This document shows, in pieces, positions 1 through 6,479 of a stretch of DNA of 38,243 bases. Positions within the stretch are counted from its first letter, which is position 1; every line of letters begins with the position of its first letter. Below the pieces are notes generated by a model. It did no database searches. It was given only the letters and a program-made list of their open reading frames with translations, and was not told the origin of the DNA. The stretch is from assembly GCF_003060895.1 (NCBI RefSeq), contig NZ_QAIH01000052.1, positions 1-38,243 of the forward strand, given 5' to 3'. Source of the DNA: Acidovorax sp. HMWF029. Its GTDB lineage: Bacteria > Pseudomonadota > Gammaproteobacteria > Burkholderiales > Burkholderiaceae_C. The translations under genes and the position numbers were made by a program.

Positions 1-152
1 GGCATGGTGTGATTCCGGGGGGAGGGCGTGCCGATGAAAGGTGAAACTTTGCTCTTTTAATATCTAACAAATATATTTAAAAGCAAGATAGATGCCTGCT
101 GGGTGCGGGTAAGCCCTGAAAGGGATTGATTGCGATGCCTGAGGGGCGCCTG
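1..152. other. Non-coding left edge with AT-rich operator-like palindrome
   Basis: No convincing gene lies here. Positions 41-90 are strikingly AT-rich for this genome and contain the perfect palindrome AAATATATTT at 69-78. A very similar core (TAAATATATT) occurs at 6221-6230, upstream of the first gene of the hydroxyproline operon whose last gene ends at 153. I infer a regulator-binding site or promoter region for a gene lying to the left of the window. The direction of transcription cannot be decided from the sequence. Confidence 0.4.
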
Positions 153-1496
153 TCAGCCCGAGGGCGCTGCAGGCTCGCGACTGGGCATGGGTGCAGGTGC
201 GGGCGTGCAGGCGGCTAGCGTGCCAATGCGTGCGGGTGCCAGGAGGTGCCGTGGGGGCGCGGGAGTCCAGCCAAACAGGTGCTGTGCGGCCGCCCCGCAG
301 ATGCGGCCCTGGCAGGCACCCATGCCGCAGCGGGTGTTCAGCTTGGCGTCGATCCAGCCTTCGCGATCAGCCAATGCAGCGTAGGGCACGTCTTCGCAGC
401 GGCATACGAGGGTGTCGTGCCGCGCCAGTGTCTTGAGTGTTTTGTTCAACGGAAAAGAGGCCTGCAGCGCATGCGCAAAGCCCTCCCAGCGTGCCAGTTG
501 CGGGCGCAGCGCCTGTGCCCGTTGCACCTGTCCCGCAGCCACATGTCCTGCAATGGCGCCCTGAACCAGTGCACGCTCGCTGCCGCCAAAGCCGGTGGCT
601 TCGCCTGCGGCGAACACACCGGGCACACTGGTGCGCATGTGGGCATCCACGGCCAGCCCCTGGCCGCCGCTCAGCGGCCCGCCGAGGGCGCAGCCCAGCA
701 TCTGCCCCAGGTGGGTGTTGGGCACCAGCCCGAAACCGCAGGCCACGCGGTCGCAGGCAATGGTTTCTTCGGCGTGTTGGCCTTTGCGCAGCCGCACGGT
801 TTGCACCTGCGTGGTGCCTTGGACTTCAAGCACATGGCTGCTGGCGCGCAACCGTGGGTGAAGCAGCGTGAGGGCTTGCAACGCCTTGGCAGGCCAGCGC
901 GGCAGTTGCGCTGCAAAGCCAGCGAGCGCGCTCCACGGCGCCTGCTCCGCCACGCGCACCACGGTGGCACCCGCTTTGTTGGCGGTGGCAGCAGCGGCCA
1001 GCAGCAGCGGGCCGGTGCCTGCAATGACGATGCGCTGGCCGCGCACGTCGAGCCCTGCCTTGATGAGGGCCTGCAAGGCGCCCGCACCCGTCACACCGGG
1101 CAGTGTCCAGCCCGGGAACGGCAGCAGCAGCTCACGCGCCCCGGTACACAGCACGATGCGGTGGCTGTGCTGCGTCCAGCCCCGGTCGGCGTCTTCCAGC
1201 AGCAGGGCAGGGGCGTTGTCGCCGGGTTGGGAATCACCAAGACCCACCACACGGGTGCCGGACAGCAGGCGGATGTTGGTGTGTCGGGCCAGCGCTGCGC
1301 GGTGTTGCCGTGCCAGGGCGGGCAAGACCACCTTTGGGCCATCGCGCCAGATTTGCCCGCCGGGCAGCGGGTTGTCGTCCACGATGGTGATCGCTGCTGC
1401 GCTGGGCGCTGCGGCCAGGGCTGCTGCCAAACCGGCAGGGCCTGCGCCGATGATGAGGATGTCGCAGCGCTCGTGTGCTCCACGTTGCGCGGTCAT
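153..1496 (-). CDS. D-hydroxyproline dehydrogenase, alpha subunit (HcnB-like FAD/[2Fe-2S] oxidoreductase)
   Basis: A 447-residue flavoprotein. It has an N-terminal Rossmann FAD motif IIGAGPAG (about residues 15-22), a second dinucleotide motif VIAGTGP in mid-protein, and a C-terminal BFD-like [2Fe-2S] site made by Cys365-x-Cys367 and Cys390-x4-Cys395. This layout is that of the alpha subunit of HcnABC, opine-oxidase and LhpBEF-type dehydrogenases. The upstream [2Fe-2S] subunit and DadA-like subunit overlap in ATGA fashion, and the epimerase and deaminase genes complete a hydroxyproline pathway. I therefore infer oxidation of cis-4-hydroxy-D-proline to pyrroline-4-hydroxy-2-carboxylate. The start at 1496 is chosen because its ATG overlaps the stop of the preceding gene; the 36 extra upstream codons lie inside that gene in another frame. 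Opine or cyanide-forming activity is the alternative on homology alone. Confidence 0.88.
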   Translation of the reverse strand: MTAQRGAHERCDILIIGAGPAGLAAALAAAPSAAAITIVDDNPLPGGQIWRDGPKVVLPALARQHRAALARHTNIRLLSGTRVVGLGDSQPGDNAPALLLEDADRGWTQHSHRIVLCTGARELLLPFPGWTLPGVTGAGALQALIKAGLDVRGQRIVIAGTGPLLLAAAATANKAGATVVRVAEQAPWSALAGFAAQLPRWPAKALQALTLLHPRLRASSHVLEVQGTTQVQTVRLRKGQHAEETIACDRVACGFGLVPNTHLGQMLGCALGGPLSGGQGLAVDAHMRTSVPGVFAAGEATGFGGSERALVQGAIAGHVAAGQVQRAQALRPQLARWEGFAHALQASFPLNKTLKTLARHDTLVCRCEDVPYAALADREGWIDAKLNTRCGMGACQGRICGAAAQHLFGWTPAPPRHLLAPARIGTLAACTPAPAPMPSREPAAPSG

Positions 1497-1777
1497 GGCG
1501 TGGCGCTCCCAGGTTCGGTGCCGATATCGGTGTGTATCCGCATGCCCTCTGCACAGATCGTCTGGCACGCCAGGCGGGTGCGGCCCTGGATGCGCACACG
1601 GCATTCATGGCATACGCCCATGCCACACAGCGGCGCCCGTGCCTGGCCAGTGACCGAAGTCCGTGTGGTGCCCGGTTTTCGCTGGGCCAACGCGGCCGCC
1701 ACGCTGCTCCCGGCAGGCGCCTGCAGGGGCGTGCCATTCACGAAGACGTGCACCAAGGCGGGGGCGGATGGAGTCAT
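1493..1777 (-). CDS. D-hydroxyproline dehydrogenase, gamma subunit ([2Fe-2S] ferredoxin-like)
   Basis: A 94-residue protein with the plant-type [2Fe-2S] pattern C-x4-C-x2-C-x11-C (CGMGVCHEC followed by LAC). It has no other domain and resembles the small HcnA / LhpF-type subunit. It should pass electrons between the FAD centres of the two larger subunits. The start ATG at 1777 overlaps the stop of the beta-subunit gene by four bases (1774-1777), and its own stop overlaps the start of the alpha-subunit gene (1493-1496). The three subunits are thus probably translationally coupled and made in equal amounts. Confidence 0.88.
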   Translation of the reverse strand: MTPSAPALVHVFVNGTPLQAPAGSSVAAALAQRKPGTTRTSVTGQARAPLCGMGVCHECRVRIQGRTRLACQTICAEGMRIHTDIGTEPGSATP

Positions 1778-2889
1778 GGTGTCCTCAGGCCCGCAAAGCG
1801 AGCCGGTGCGTAGGGCGTGGGGTCTATGACTGGCGTGCCCCCTGCAATCTGTGCCGCCAGCAACTGTGCCGTGGCCGGGGCGGTGGTCACGCCCAGCCCT
1901 TCATGGCCCACGGCCAGCCACAGGTGCGGGTGTTCGGGGTGCGCGCCAATCATCGGCAGGCTGTCGGGTGTGGCGGCGCGAAAGCCGGTCCAGGTGCGGA
2001 TGGCATTGAGGTCGGCCAGGCCCGGCAGGTAGTCGAGTGCACGTTGCAGCATGCGCGCCATCACGGTGTTGTTGACAGCGGGGTCAGTGGTGTCGAATTC
2101 GCGCGATGAGCCAATCAGCAACTGCCCTGTGGGCCGGGGCTGCACGTTGAAGGCCACCGAGGTACCGTCGCTGTGGTGGGCGCTGGTGATGTAGCCCAGC
2201 TCCACCAGTTGGTGGTGCACGGTGCCCGGGTAGCGGTCGGTAATGACGAGGTGCCCCTTTTTGGGGCGCAGCGGCAGGCCAGGGCACAGCTCTAGGGCGT
2301 GGATGCCACTGGCCAGCACGATGGCGCCCGCGCTGCGCCGGCTGCCATCGCGCAGGATGACGGTATGGCCGTTGATGCGCGTGGCTTCAATCTGCTCAAA
2401 GATCAAGTGTCCTTGGGCTTTGGCCCTGTCCAGCAGCCACTGGGCTGCGCGCGGGGCATAGACCACGCTGTCGCCCTGCACCTTGAGCGCACCTGCCAGG
2501 CCGTGGCGCAGTGCAGGTTCTGCGCGGGCCAGGGCGGCTGCGTCGAGCATTTCGCAGGCGACGCCGTGCGCTTGCAGGGTGCTGCGTTTGTCATGTGCCG
2601 CCTGGAGTTCTGCATCGTTGGCAGCCAGCCAGAGCGTGCCGCAGGGGGTGAAAGCGCAGCCCGCATCCATGTGGGGCGCCCAGGCATGCCACAGGTCCAG
2701 CGATGTCTGGCTCAGCGCCAGTTCAGCCGGGTTGTCGTCCATCACCACCAGATGGCCCATGCCCGCTGCCGTGGCGCCGCCCAGCCTTGCATCGATGACG
2801 CGCACCGACAGCCCGGCCCGCGCCAGCGCATGGGCACAGGCCGCGCCAACGATGCCGGCGCCGATCACAAGGACATCGGTGGTTTGCAT
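1774..2889 (-). CDS. D-hydroxyproline dehydrogenase, beta subunit (DadA-like FAD amino-acid dehydrogenase)
   Basis: A 371-residue FAD-dependent D-amino-acid dehydrogenase/oxidase family protein (DAO fold). The N-terminus carries the dinucleotide-binding motif VIGAGIVGAACAHALARAG (from about residue 9). The C-terminal part holds the conserved TWTGFRAATPDSLPMIG and VGHEGLGVT segments that close the FAD site. In three-subunit systems this is the subunit that binds the D-imino acid. It sits 29 bases downstream of the epimerase gene, which supplies cis-4-hydroxy-D-proline, and overlaps the gamma-subunit gene. Substrate is inferred from neighbours; D-proline or another D-imino acid cannot be excluded. 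Confidence 0.88.
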   Translation of the reverse strand: MQTTDVLVIGAGIVGAACAHALARAGLSVRVIDARLGGATAAGMGHLVVMDDNPAELALSQTSLDLWHAWAPHMDAGCAFTPCGTLWLAANDAELQAAHDKRSTLQAHGVACEMLDAAALARAEPALRHGLAGALKVQGDSVVYAPRAAQWLLDRAKAQGHLIFEQIEATRINGHTVILRDGSRRSAGAIVLASGIHALELCPGLPLRPKKGHLVITDRYPGTVHHQLVELGYITSAHHSDGTSVAFNVQPRPTGQLLIGSSREFDTTDPAVNNTVMARMLQRALDYLPGLADLNAIRTWTGFRAATPDSLPMIGAHPEHPHLWLAVGHEGLGVTTAPATAQLLAAQIAGGTPVIDPTPYAPARFAGLRTP

Positions 2890-2918
2890 GGAAGCCAGTG
2901 CGGACTCGATAGGCCGGG

Positions 2919-3866
2919 TTACAGCCGGATTCCCCAGCCGAAGGGGTCCGCGTCATCGATCAGCAAGGTCGCTTCTGCACTCATGTGGGCGCGGCCCCGC
3001 AAGGTGGGGATGAGCTTGCCATCGTCCTGCAGCGTATAGCTGGCCTCGAACTGGCTGCCGATGATGCTGGCCTGGCGCCAGATTTGGCCTGGTGAGAGCT
3101 TGCCGTCTGCCGCCAGGCAGGCAACCTTGGCGCTGGTGCCTGTGCCGCAGGGTGATCGGTCATAGGCCTTGCCGGGGCACAGCACGTAGTTGCGGCTGTC
3201 CGCAGGGTCATCGGAGCTGTCGTCATCAGCGAAGAGTTCGATGTGGTCGATTTCACCACCGTTGTCGCCGCGAACGCCCTGGTCCTTAAGGGCCTGCTGC
3301 ACCGCGCAGGTGTAGTGCATCAGCGCCTCCAGGTTGTCGCTGGCCACGCGCTGGCCGTGGTCGGAGATCAAAAAGAACCAGTTGCCGCCCCAGGCCACAT
3401 CGCCCACCACGCGGCCATAGCCGGGCACATCCACCGCCAGCTGGTGGTGCAGACGGTAGGCGGGCACATTGCGCACGCTGACGGAGCCATCCGTGTGCAA
3501 GGTGGTGGTGACCGTGCCCACGGGAGTTTCGATGCGGTGCTCGCCGGGCTGGATGCGGCCCATGTAGGCCAGCGATGCCACCAGACCGATGGTGCCGTGG
3601 CCACACATGCCCAGGTAGCCGCTGTTGTTGAAGAAGATCACGCCCGCCGCGTGGGCCGGGTCTTGCGGTGCGCAGAGCAGCGCCCCCACCACTACGTCGC
3701 TGCCGCGCGGCTCCAGCACGGCGGCGGCGCGCCAGGCATCGTGCTCGCGCGCCAGGCGCTCGCGCCGCTCGGCCATGCTGCCCGCACCCAGGTCAGGGAA
3801 GCCACTAATGACAAGCCGCGTGGGCTCGCCGCCGGTGTGGGAATCAAGGATCTGGATGCGTTTCAT
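2919..3866 (-). CDS. 4-hydroxyproline 2-epimerase (proline racemase family)
   Basis: A 315-residue member of the proline racemase superfamily that interconverts trans-4-hydroxy-L-proline and cis-4-hydroxy-D-proline. Both catalytic cysteines are visible: Cys88 in [10 protein letters not shown] and Cys240 in SPCGTGTSA. Having two cysteines argues for an epimerase/racemase rather than the trans-3-hydroxyproline dehydratase branch, which replaces the first cysteine. The N-terminal [10 protein letters not shown] segment is typical of 4-hydroxyproline epimerases. It is followed after 29 bases by the dehydrogenase genes, so it is the first catabolic step of the operon. No clear Shine-Dalgarno precedes the ATG. 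Proline racemase is a less likely alternative given the neighbours. Confidence 0.92.
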   Translation of the reverse strand: MKRIQILDSHTGGEPTRLVISGFPDLGAGSMAERRERLAREHDAWRAAAVLEPRGSDVVVGALLCAPQDPAHAAGVIFFNNSGYLGMCGHGTIGLVASLAYMGRIQPGEHRIETPVGTVTTTLHTDGSVSVRNVPAYRLHHQLAVDVPGYGRVVGDVAWGGNWFFLISDHGQRVASDNLEALMHYTCAVQQALKDQGVRGDNGGEIDHIELFADDDSSDDPADSRNYVLCPGKAYDRSPCGTGTSAKVACLAADGKLSPGQIWRQASIIGSQFEASYTLQDDGKLIPTLRGRAHMSAEATLLIDDADPFGWGIRL

Positions 3867-4028
3867 GGTATTAGGTGGTCAGGAGTTGCGAGGTTTCTTT
3901 CGCTGATTGAAATCGTAGCGGGCGCAATAGGGCAGGTGGCCATGCCAGCGCCCCCGCACAAGGGCCGCCCTGCCGCGCTGGTGGCGTCCCCCTCGGGGCG
4001 AAAGGCACCGCGGGCGACTCAAGGGGCG
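3867..4028 (-). other. Intra-operon spacer holding one GC-rich dispersed element
   Basis: This 162-base gap separates the binding-protein gene from the epimerase gene. Its right part (3943-4030) is one copy of the GC-rich element described separately. The left part has TTGAAATCGTAGC at 3907-3919, which resembles the end of the AT-rich element found in gluQ and may be a worn remnant. I see no gene and no U-tract terminator, so read-through into the epimerase gene is expected. Confidence 0.5.
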
Positions 4029-4030
4029 TC
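3943..4030 (-). repeat. GC-rich dispersed element, copy 1
   Basis: Read on the minus strand, this 88-base segment starts at the TGA stop of the binding-protein gene and continues GAGTCGC, a CCCCGAGGGG hairpin, then CAGCGCGGC, GGGCGGCCCTTG and GCGGGGGC. The same order of blocks occurs at 33784-33869. From the GAGGGG block onward the two copies differ at only a few positions. Several internal complementary blocks (CCCC/GGGG, GCCCC/GGGGC-like) predict a stable RNA hairpin. I relate it to short GC-rich repeats of Comamonadaceae from memory, not from a search. Confidence 0.75.
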
Positions 4031-5180
4031 AATAACTTGCAAGAGGAACTGGTGCTGCGTTGCGGAATGTCAGCACCGTGATGGGGGCCTGCTTGAGGTT
4101 GCCCTTGTCATCGTAGGCATAGGTGCCCGCCACACCCTGGTGGCTGGATTGGAGCATCTGCGCGCCCACCTTGGCAGGCTGGGTGGAGTTGGCCTTTTGC
4201 ATGGCGTCGGCCATGAATATCACCTGGTCGTAGTAGGAGGCTGCATACGCGTCGGCATCGCGCTGGAACCGCGCCTTGTACTTGGCCTTGAAGGCCGGGC
4301 CGTTGGCCACCTTGTCGAGCATGGTGCCGCCCTGGGCGCAGAAGACGGTGTCGTTCACGGCCTCGCCGCCCAGTTTGCCCACCTCGGGGCTGCACAGGGT
4401 GTCCCCGCCCAGCAGCTTGGCCGTGAGGCCCAGTTGCTTCATCTGCCGCGCCATGGGAGCGGCCTGGGGCGCGTAGCCGCCGAAAAAGATAGCCTGGGGC
4501 TGCTTGGCCTTGAGGCTGGTGAGGATGGAGAGGAAGTCCGTGGACTTGTCGGTGGTGAACTCCTGGCCCACCACCGTCAGGCCTTGCTTCTTGGCCTCTT
4601 TGGTGAACTGGTCGGCCACGCCCTGGCCAAAGGCGGTGCGGTCGTCGATCACGGCCACCTGCTTCACCTTGAGCACCTGCGCGGCATAAATAGCCATGTT
4701 GGAGCCGATCTGGGTGTCGCTGGCGATGATGCGGAACAGGTTCTTGTAGCCACCCTCCGTCACCTTGGGGTTGGTACCTACCGTGGACACCATGGCGCCG
4801 CCGTCGTTGTAGACCCGCGACGCGGGGATGGCGACGCCCGAGCAGTAGGGCCCCATGACGAACTTCACGCCGCTGTCCACCAGCTTCTGCGCCACGCTCA
4901 CGCCGGTGCGCGCATCGCACTGGTCGTCTTCGGACACGAGTTCGAATCTCAAAGTCTTGCCTTCCACCACGATCTTTTTCGCGTTGAGCTCCTCGATCGC
5001 CAGGCGAACGCCGTTCTCGTTGTCCTTGCCTGCGAAGGCGTTGGGGCCGGAGAGCGGACCGCTGTGGCCGATCTTGACCACCTGCTCCTGGGCACTGGCG
5101 TGTTGGGCGTGGCCCACCAGCAGCAAGGCCGCGACGGCAGCGGGCGTGAGAGTCCGAAATCCGAAAGATGCACGTGTCAT
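4029..5180 (-). CDS. Periplasmic branched-chain-amino-acid-type ABC substrate-binding protein
   Basis: A 383-residue type I periplasmic binding protein of the LivJ/LivK family. A Sec signal peptide covers residues 1-30 with cleavage likely after AQHASA. The mature part begins VVKIGHSGPLSG and includes PYCSGVAIPASRVYNDGGAM, both typical of the Peripla_BP_6 fold. It lies inside the hydroxyproline operon, so it probably captures hydroxyproline or a related imino acid, but ligand specificity cannot be read from sequence. No permease or ATPase gene of the HAAT type is in the window, so it must share a transporter encoded elsewhere. The ATG at 5180 is chosen because the signal peptide starts there and AGAGG precedes it by about eight bases. 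The open frame extends upstream to 5423 without meaning. Confidence 0.9.
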   Translation of the reverse strand: MTRASFGFRTLTPAAVAALLLVGHAQHASAQEQVVKIGHSGPLSGPNAFAGKDNENGVRLAIEELNAKKIVVEGKTLRFELVSEDDQCDARTGVSVAQKLVDSGVKFVMGPYCSGVAIPASRVYNDGGAMVSTVGTNPKVTEGGYKNLFRIIASDTQIGSNMAIYAAQVLKVKQVAVIDDRTAFGQGVADQFTKEAKKQGLTVVGQEFTTDKSTDFLSILTSLKAKQPQAIFFGGYAPQAAPMARQMKQLGLTAKLLGGDTLCSPEVGKLGGEAVNDTVFCAQGGTMLDKVANGPAFKAKYKARFQRDADAYAASYYDQVIFMADAMQKANSTQPAKVGAQMLQSSHQGVAGTYAYDDKGNLKQAPITVLTFRNAAPVPLASY

Positions 5181-5262
5181 GGACAACCTCTTGTGTGTGC
5201 GTGATGGAGAAGGCCGGTGTCTCGTCCGGCCCGGTGACGGAAGCAGGGGTGCTGGTGGCTTG
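5181..5262 (-). other. Spacer with GGCCGG/CCGGCC inverted repeat
   Basis: In the gap between the deaminase and binding-protein genes, GGCCGG (5212-5217) and CCGGCC (5226-5231) form a perfect 6-base-pair stem with an 8-base loop. No T-run follows on the minus strand. It could stabilise the 5' end of a processed binding-protein mRNA, as inter-cistronic hairpins do in other transport operons. This is inference. Confidence 0.4.
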
Positions 5263-6180
5263 TCAGGCCACGGACTGGTACTTGGTCGGGCGGGTTTCGA
5301 GCGCCTTGCGGACCACGCGCTCGACAAACGCGCGTTCTTCGCCCACCAGCGGCAGGCGGGGGCGGCGCATGTGCTCGGTGCCCACGCCCACCAACACGTC
5401 GATGAGCTTGAGGTTCTGCACAAGCTTGTTGGACACGTCGAGGTGCAGCATGGGCGTCATCCACTGGTACAGCGGCAGCGCCTCGGCGAATTTGCCCGCC
5501 TTCATCAGCTCGTACAGCGCCACCGTTTCGCGCGGAAACGCGCAGCCCACGCCCGCCAGCAGGCCGTCGCAGCCCAGGGCCAGGCCTTCGTAGGCCAGGT
5601 CATCCACGCCCAGGAAGAGCTGGTAGCGGTCGCCCACGGTGTTGCGCAGGTCGGTAATGCGACGGATGTCGCCCGTGCTTTCCTTGATGGCGGCGATCCA
5701 TTCGCAATCGGCCAGCTCCAGCATATGTTCGGGCTTCAGGTCCACGCGGTAGGCCACGGGGTTGTTGTAGACCATGAGGGGGCGCTGGGCTGCGCCCGCC
5801 ATGGCGCGTACGTTGGCCATGGCCTCGCGGGCGTCGGCCACGTAGATCACCGAGGGCATGACCATGTAGCCCGCCACGCCCAGCCTGTTGCCGCCGTCGA
5901 TGTAGCGCAGGGCCTCGCGTGTGCTGGTCTCGGACACATTGGCCAGCACGGGCACGCGGCCGTCAGCGGCTTCGAGGGCGATCTGGGCAACCTGCAGCTT
6001 TTCCTCCAGGCTGAGCGTGCTGGCTTCGCCCAGCGACCCGCACGTAACCAGGCCGTGGATGCCGTTGCGAATCTGGAAGTCGATGTGGCGGGCCGTGCCT
6101 TCGGCATCGATCGACTCATCGGCGTGGAACTTGGTGGTGATGGCGGGGAAGATGCCTTGCCAGCGGGGTTGGGGATTCAT
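5263..6180 (-). CDS. DapA-family lyase, probable pyrroline-4-hydroxy-2-carboxylate deaminase
   Basis: A 305-residue TIM-barrel enzyme of the dihydrodipicolinate synthase / N-acetylneuraminate lyase family. The Schiff-base lysine is Lys166 in AIKESTG, the conserved tyrosine is Tyr138 in VYNNP, and the substrate-carboxylate loop is GSLGEAST. In hydroxyproline operons the DapA homologue deaminates pyrroline-4-hydroxy-2-carboxylate to 2-oxoglutarate semialdehyde, and the other pathway genes lie directly downstream here. The semialdehyde dehydrogenase needed to finish the pathway is not in the window. It is first in the operon. A GGAG eight bases before the ATG supports the start at 6180. A different aldolase activity is possible on homology alone. 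Confidence 0.85.
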   Translation of the reverse strand: MNPQPRWQGIFPAITTKFHADESIDAEGTARHIDFQIRNGIHGLVTCGSLGEASTLSLEEKLQVAQIALEAADGRVPVLANVSETSTREALRYIDGGNRLGVAGYMVMPSVIYVADAREAMANVRAMAGAAQRPLMVYNNPVAYRVDLKPEHMLELADCEWIAAIKESTGDIRRITDLRNTVGDRYQLFLGVDDLAYEGLALGCDGLLAGVGCAFPRETVALYELMKAGKFAEALPLYQWMTPMLHLDVSNKLVQNLKLIDVLVGVGTEHMRRPRLPLVGEERAFVERVVRKALETRPTKYQSVA

Positions 6181-6220
6181 GGGAACGTGCTCCGGGTTGG
6201 TGAGTGATTTAAGTATGTTG

Positions 6221-6230
6221 TAAATATATT
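6221..6230. promoter_or_regulatory. AT-rich palindrome, candidate operator of the hydroxyproline operon
   Basis: TAAATATATT contains the palindrome AATATATT at 6223-6230. Compared with the reverse strand of the left-edge site, TT-n-TAAATATATT is shared over 13 positions with one mismatch. The two sites flank the operon. A pathway-specific regulator encoded left of the window could bind both; its family cannot be told from here. Confidence 0.4.
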
Positions 6231-6391
6231 AAAGAAATATTTGAAACGCAATGGGCGTTTTCATCTTTTTGCAAAGTGCATGTGTGCCTTGCCTGACGAT
6301 GGGCATGCGCAAGCTGCAAGGCGTGTGTGGGAGAGGGCGCTTGCCGGTAACCTGGCGATGTCGCTCCCCAGCCACGGCTCGCAAGGCGCCA

Positions 6392-6409
6392 AACCTATAA
6401 TGAAAGGTT
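6392..6409 (+). promoter_or_regulatory. alaS promoter -10 within an inverted repeat
   Basis: A perfect TATAAT lies at 6396-6401, about 80 bases before the alaS start. No good -35 hexamer is seen at the right spacing. The hexamer is enclosed by AACCT (6392-6396) and AGGTT (6405-6409). In Escherichia coli AlaS represses its own promoter by binding a palindrome around the transcription start, so this repeat is a candidate autoregulatory site here by analogy only. Confidence 0.55.
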
Positions 6410-6418
6410 GGTCCCGCT

Positions 6419-6452
6419 GGGCCGCCCGCAGGCATCGGCCTGCACGGCGCCC
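6419..6452 (+). promoter_or_regulatory. Long hairpin in the alaS leader
   Basis: GCAGGC (6428-6433), an ATCG tetraloop and GCCTGC (6438-6443) form a perfect stem. It extends outward through GCC/GGC and GGGC/GCCC with small bulges, about 13 base pairs in all. It begins roughly ten bases after the predicted transcription start and ends 27 bases before the ATG. No U-run follows, so it is not a terminator. A role in translation control or mRNA stability is possible. Confidence 0.5.
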
Positions 6453-6479
6453 CACTGTGTGAAACCACTCCACCACACC

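Larger units (their letters stand above)
6181..6479. promoter_or_regulatory. Divergent regulatory region between the hydroxyproline operon and alaS
   Basis: This is the longest gene-free stretch. Its left 60 bases are AT-rich and hold AATATATT (6223-6230) and AAATATTT (6236-6243), likely promoter and operator for the minus-strand hydroxyproline operon. On the minus strand TTTCTT and TACTTA with 16 bases between form a weak candidate promoter. The right part holds the alaS promoter and leader, listed separately. The middle (about 6250-6370) shows nothing recognisable. Confidence 0.55.

Noticed and set aside
246-1829. A 527-codon plus-strand open frame opposite the dehydrogenase subunits
   Set aside because: The minus-strand frames carry FAD and [2Fe-2S] motifs and overlap in ATGA fashion; the plus-strand frame has none.
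4936-4958. GAGTTCGAATCTC, resembling a tRNA T-arm
   Set aside because: It lies inside the binding-protein coding sequence, the stem is only three base pairs, and no acceptor, anticodon or D arm can be found around it.
3243-5204. A 653-codon plus-strand open frame across the epimerase and binding-protein genes
   Set aside because: It runs antisense through two well-supported genes, the spacer and a repeat copy. Its His/Gly/Val composition is typical of antisense shadow.
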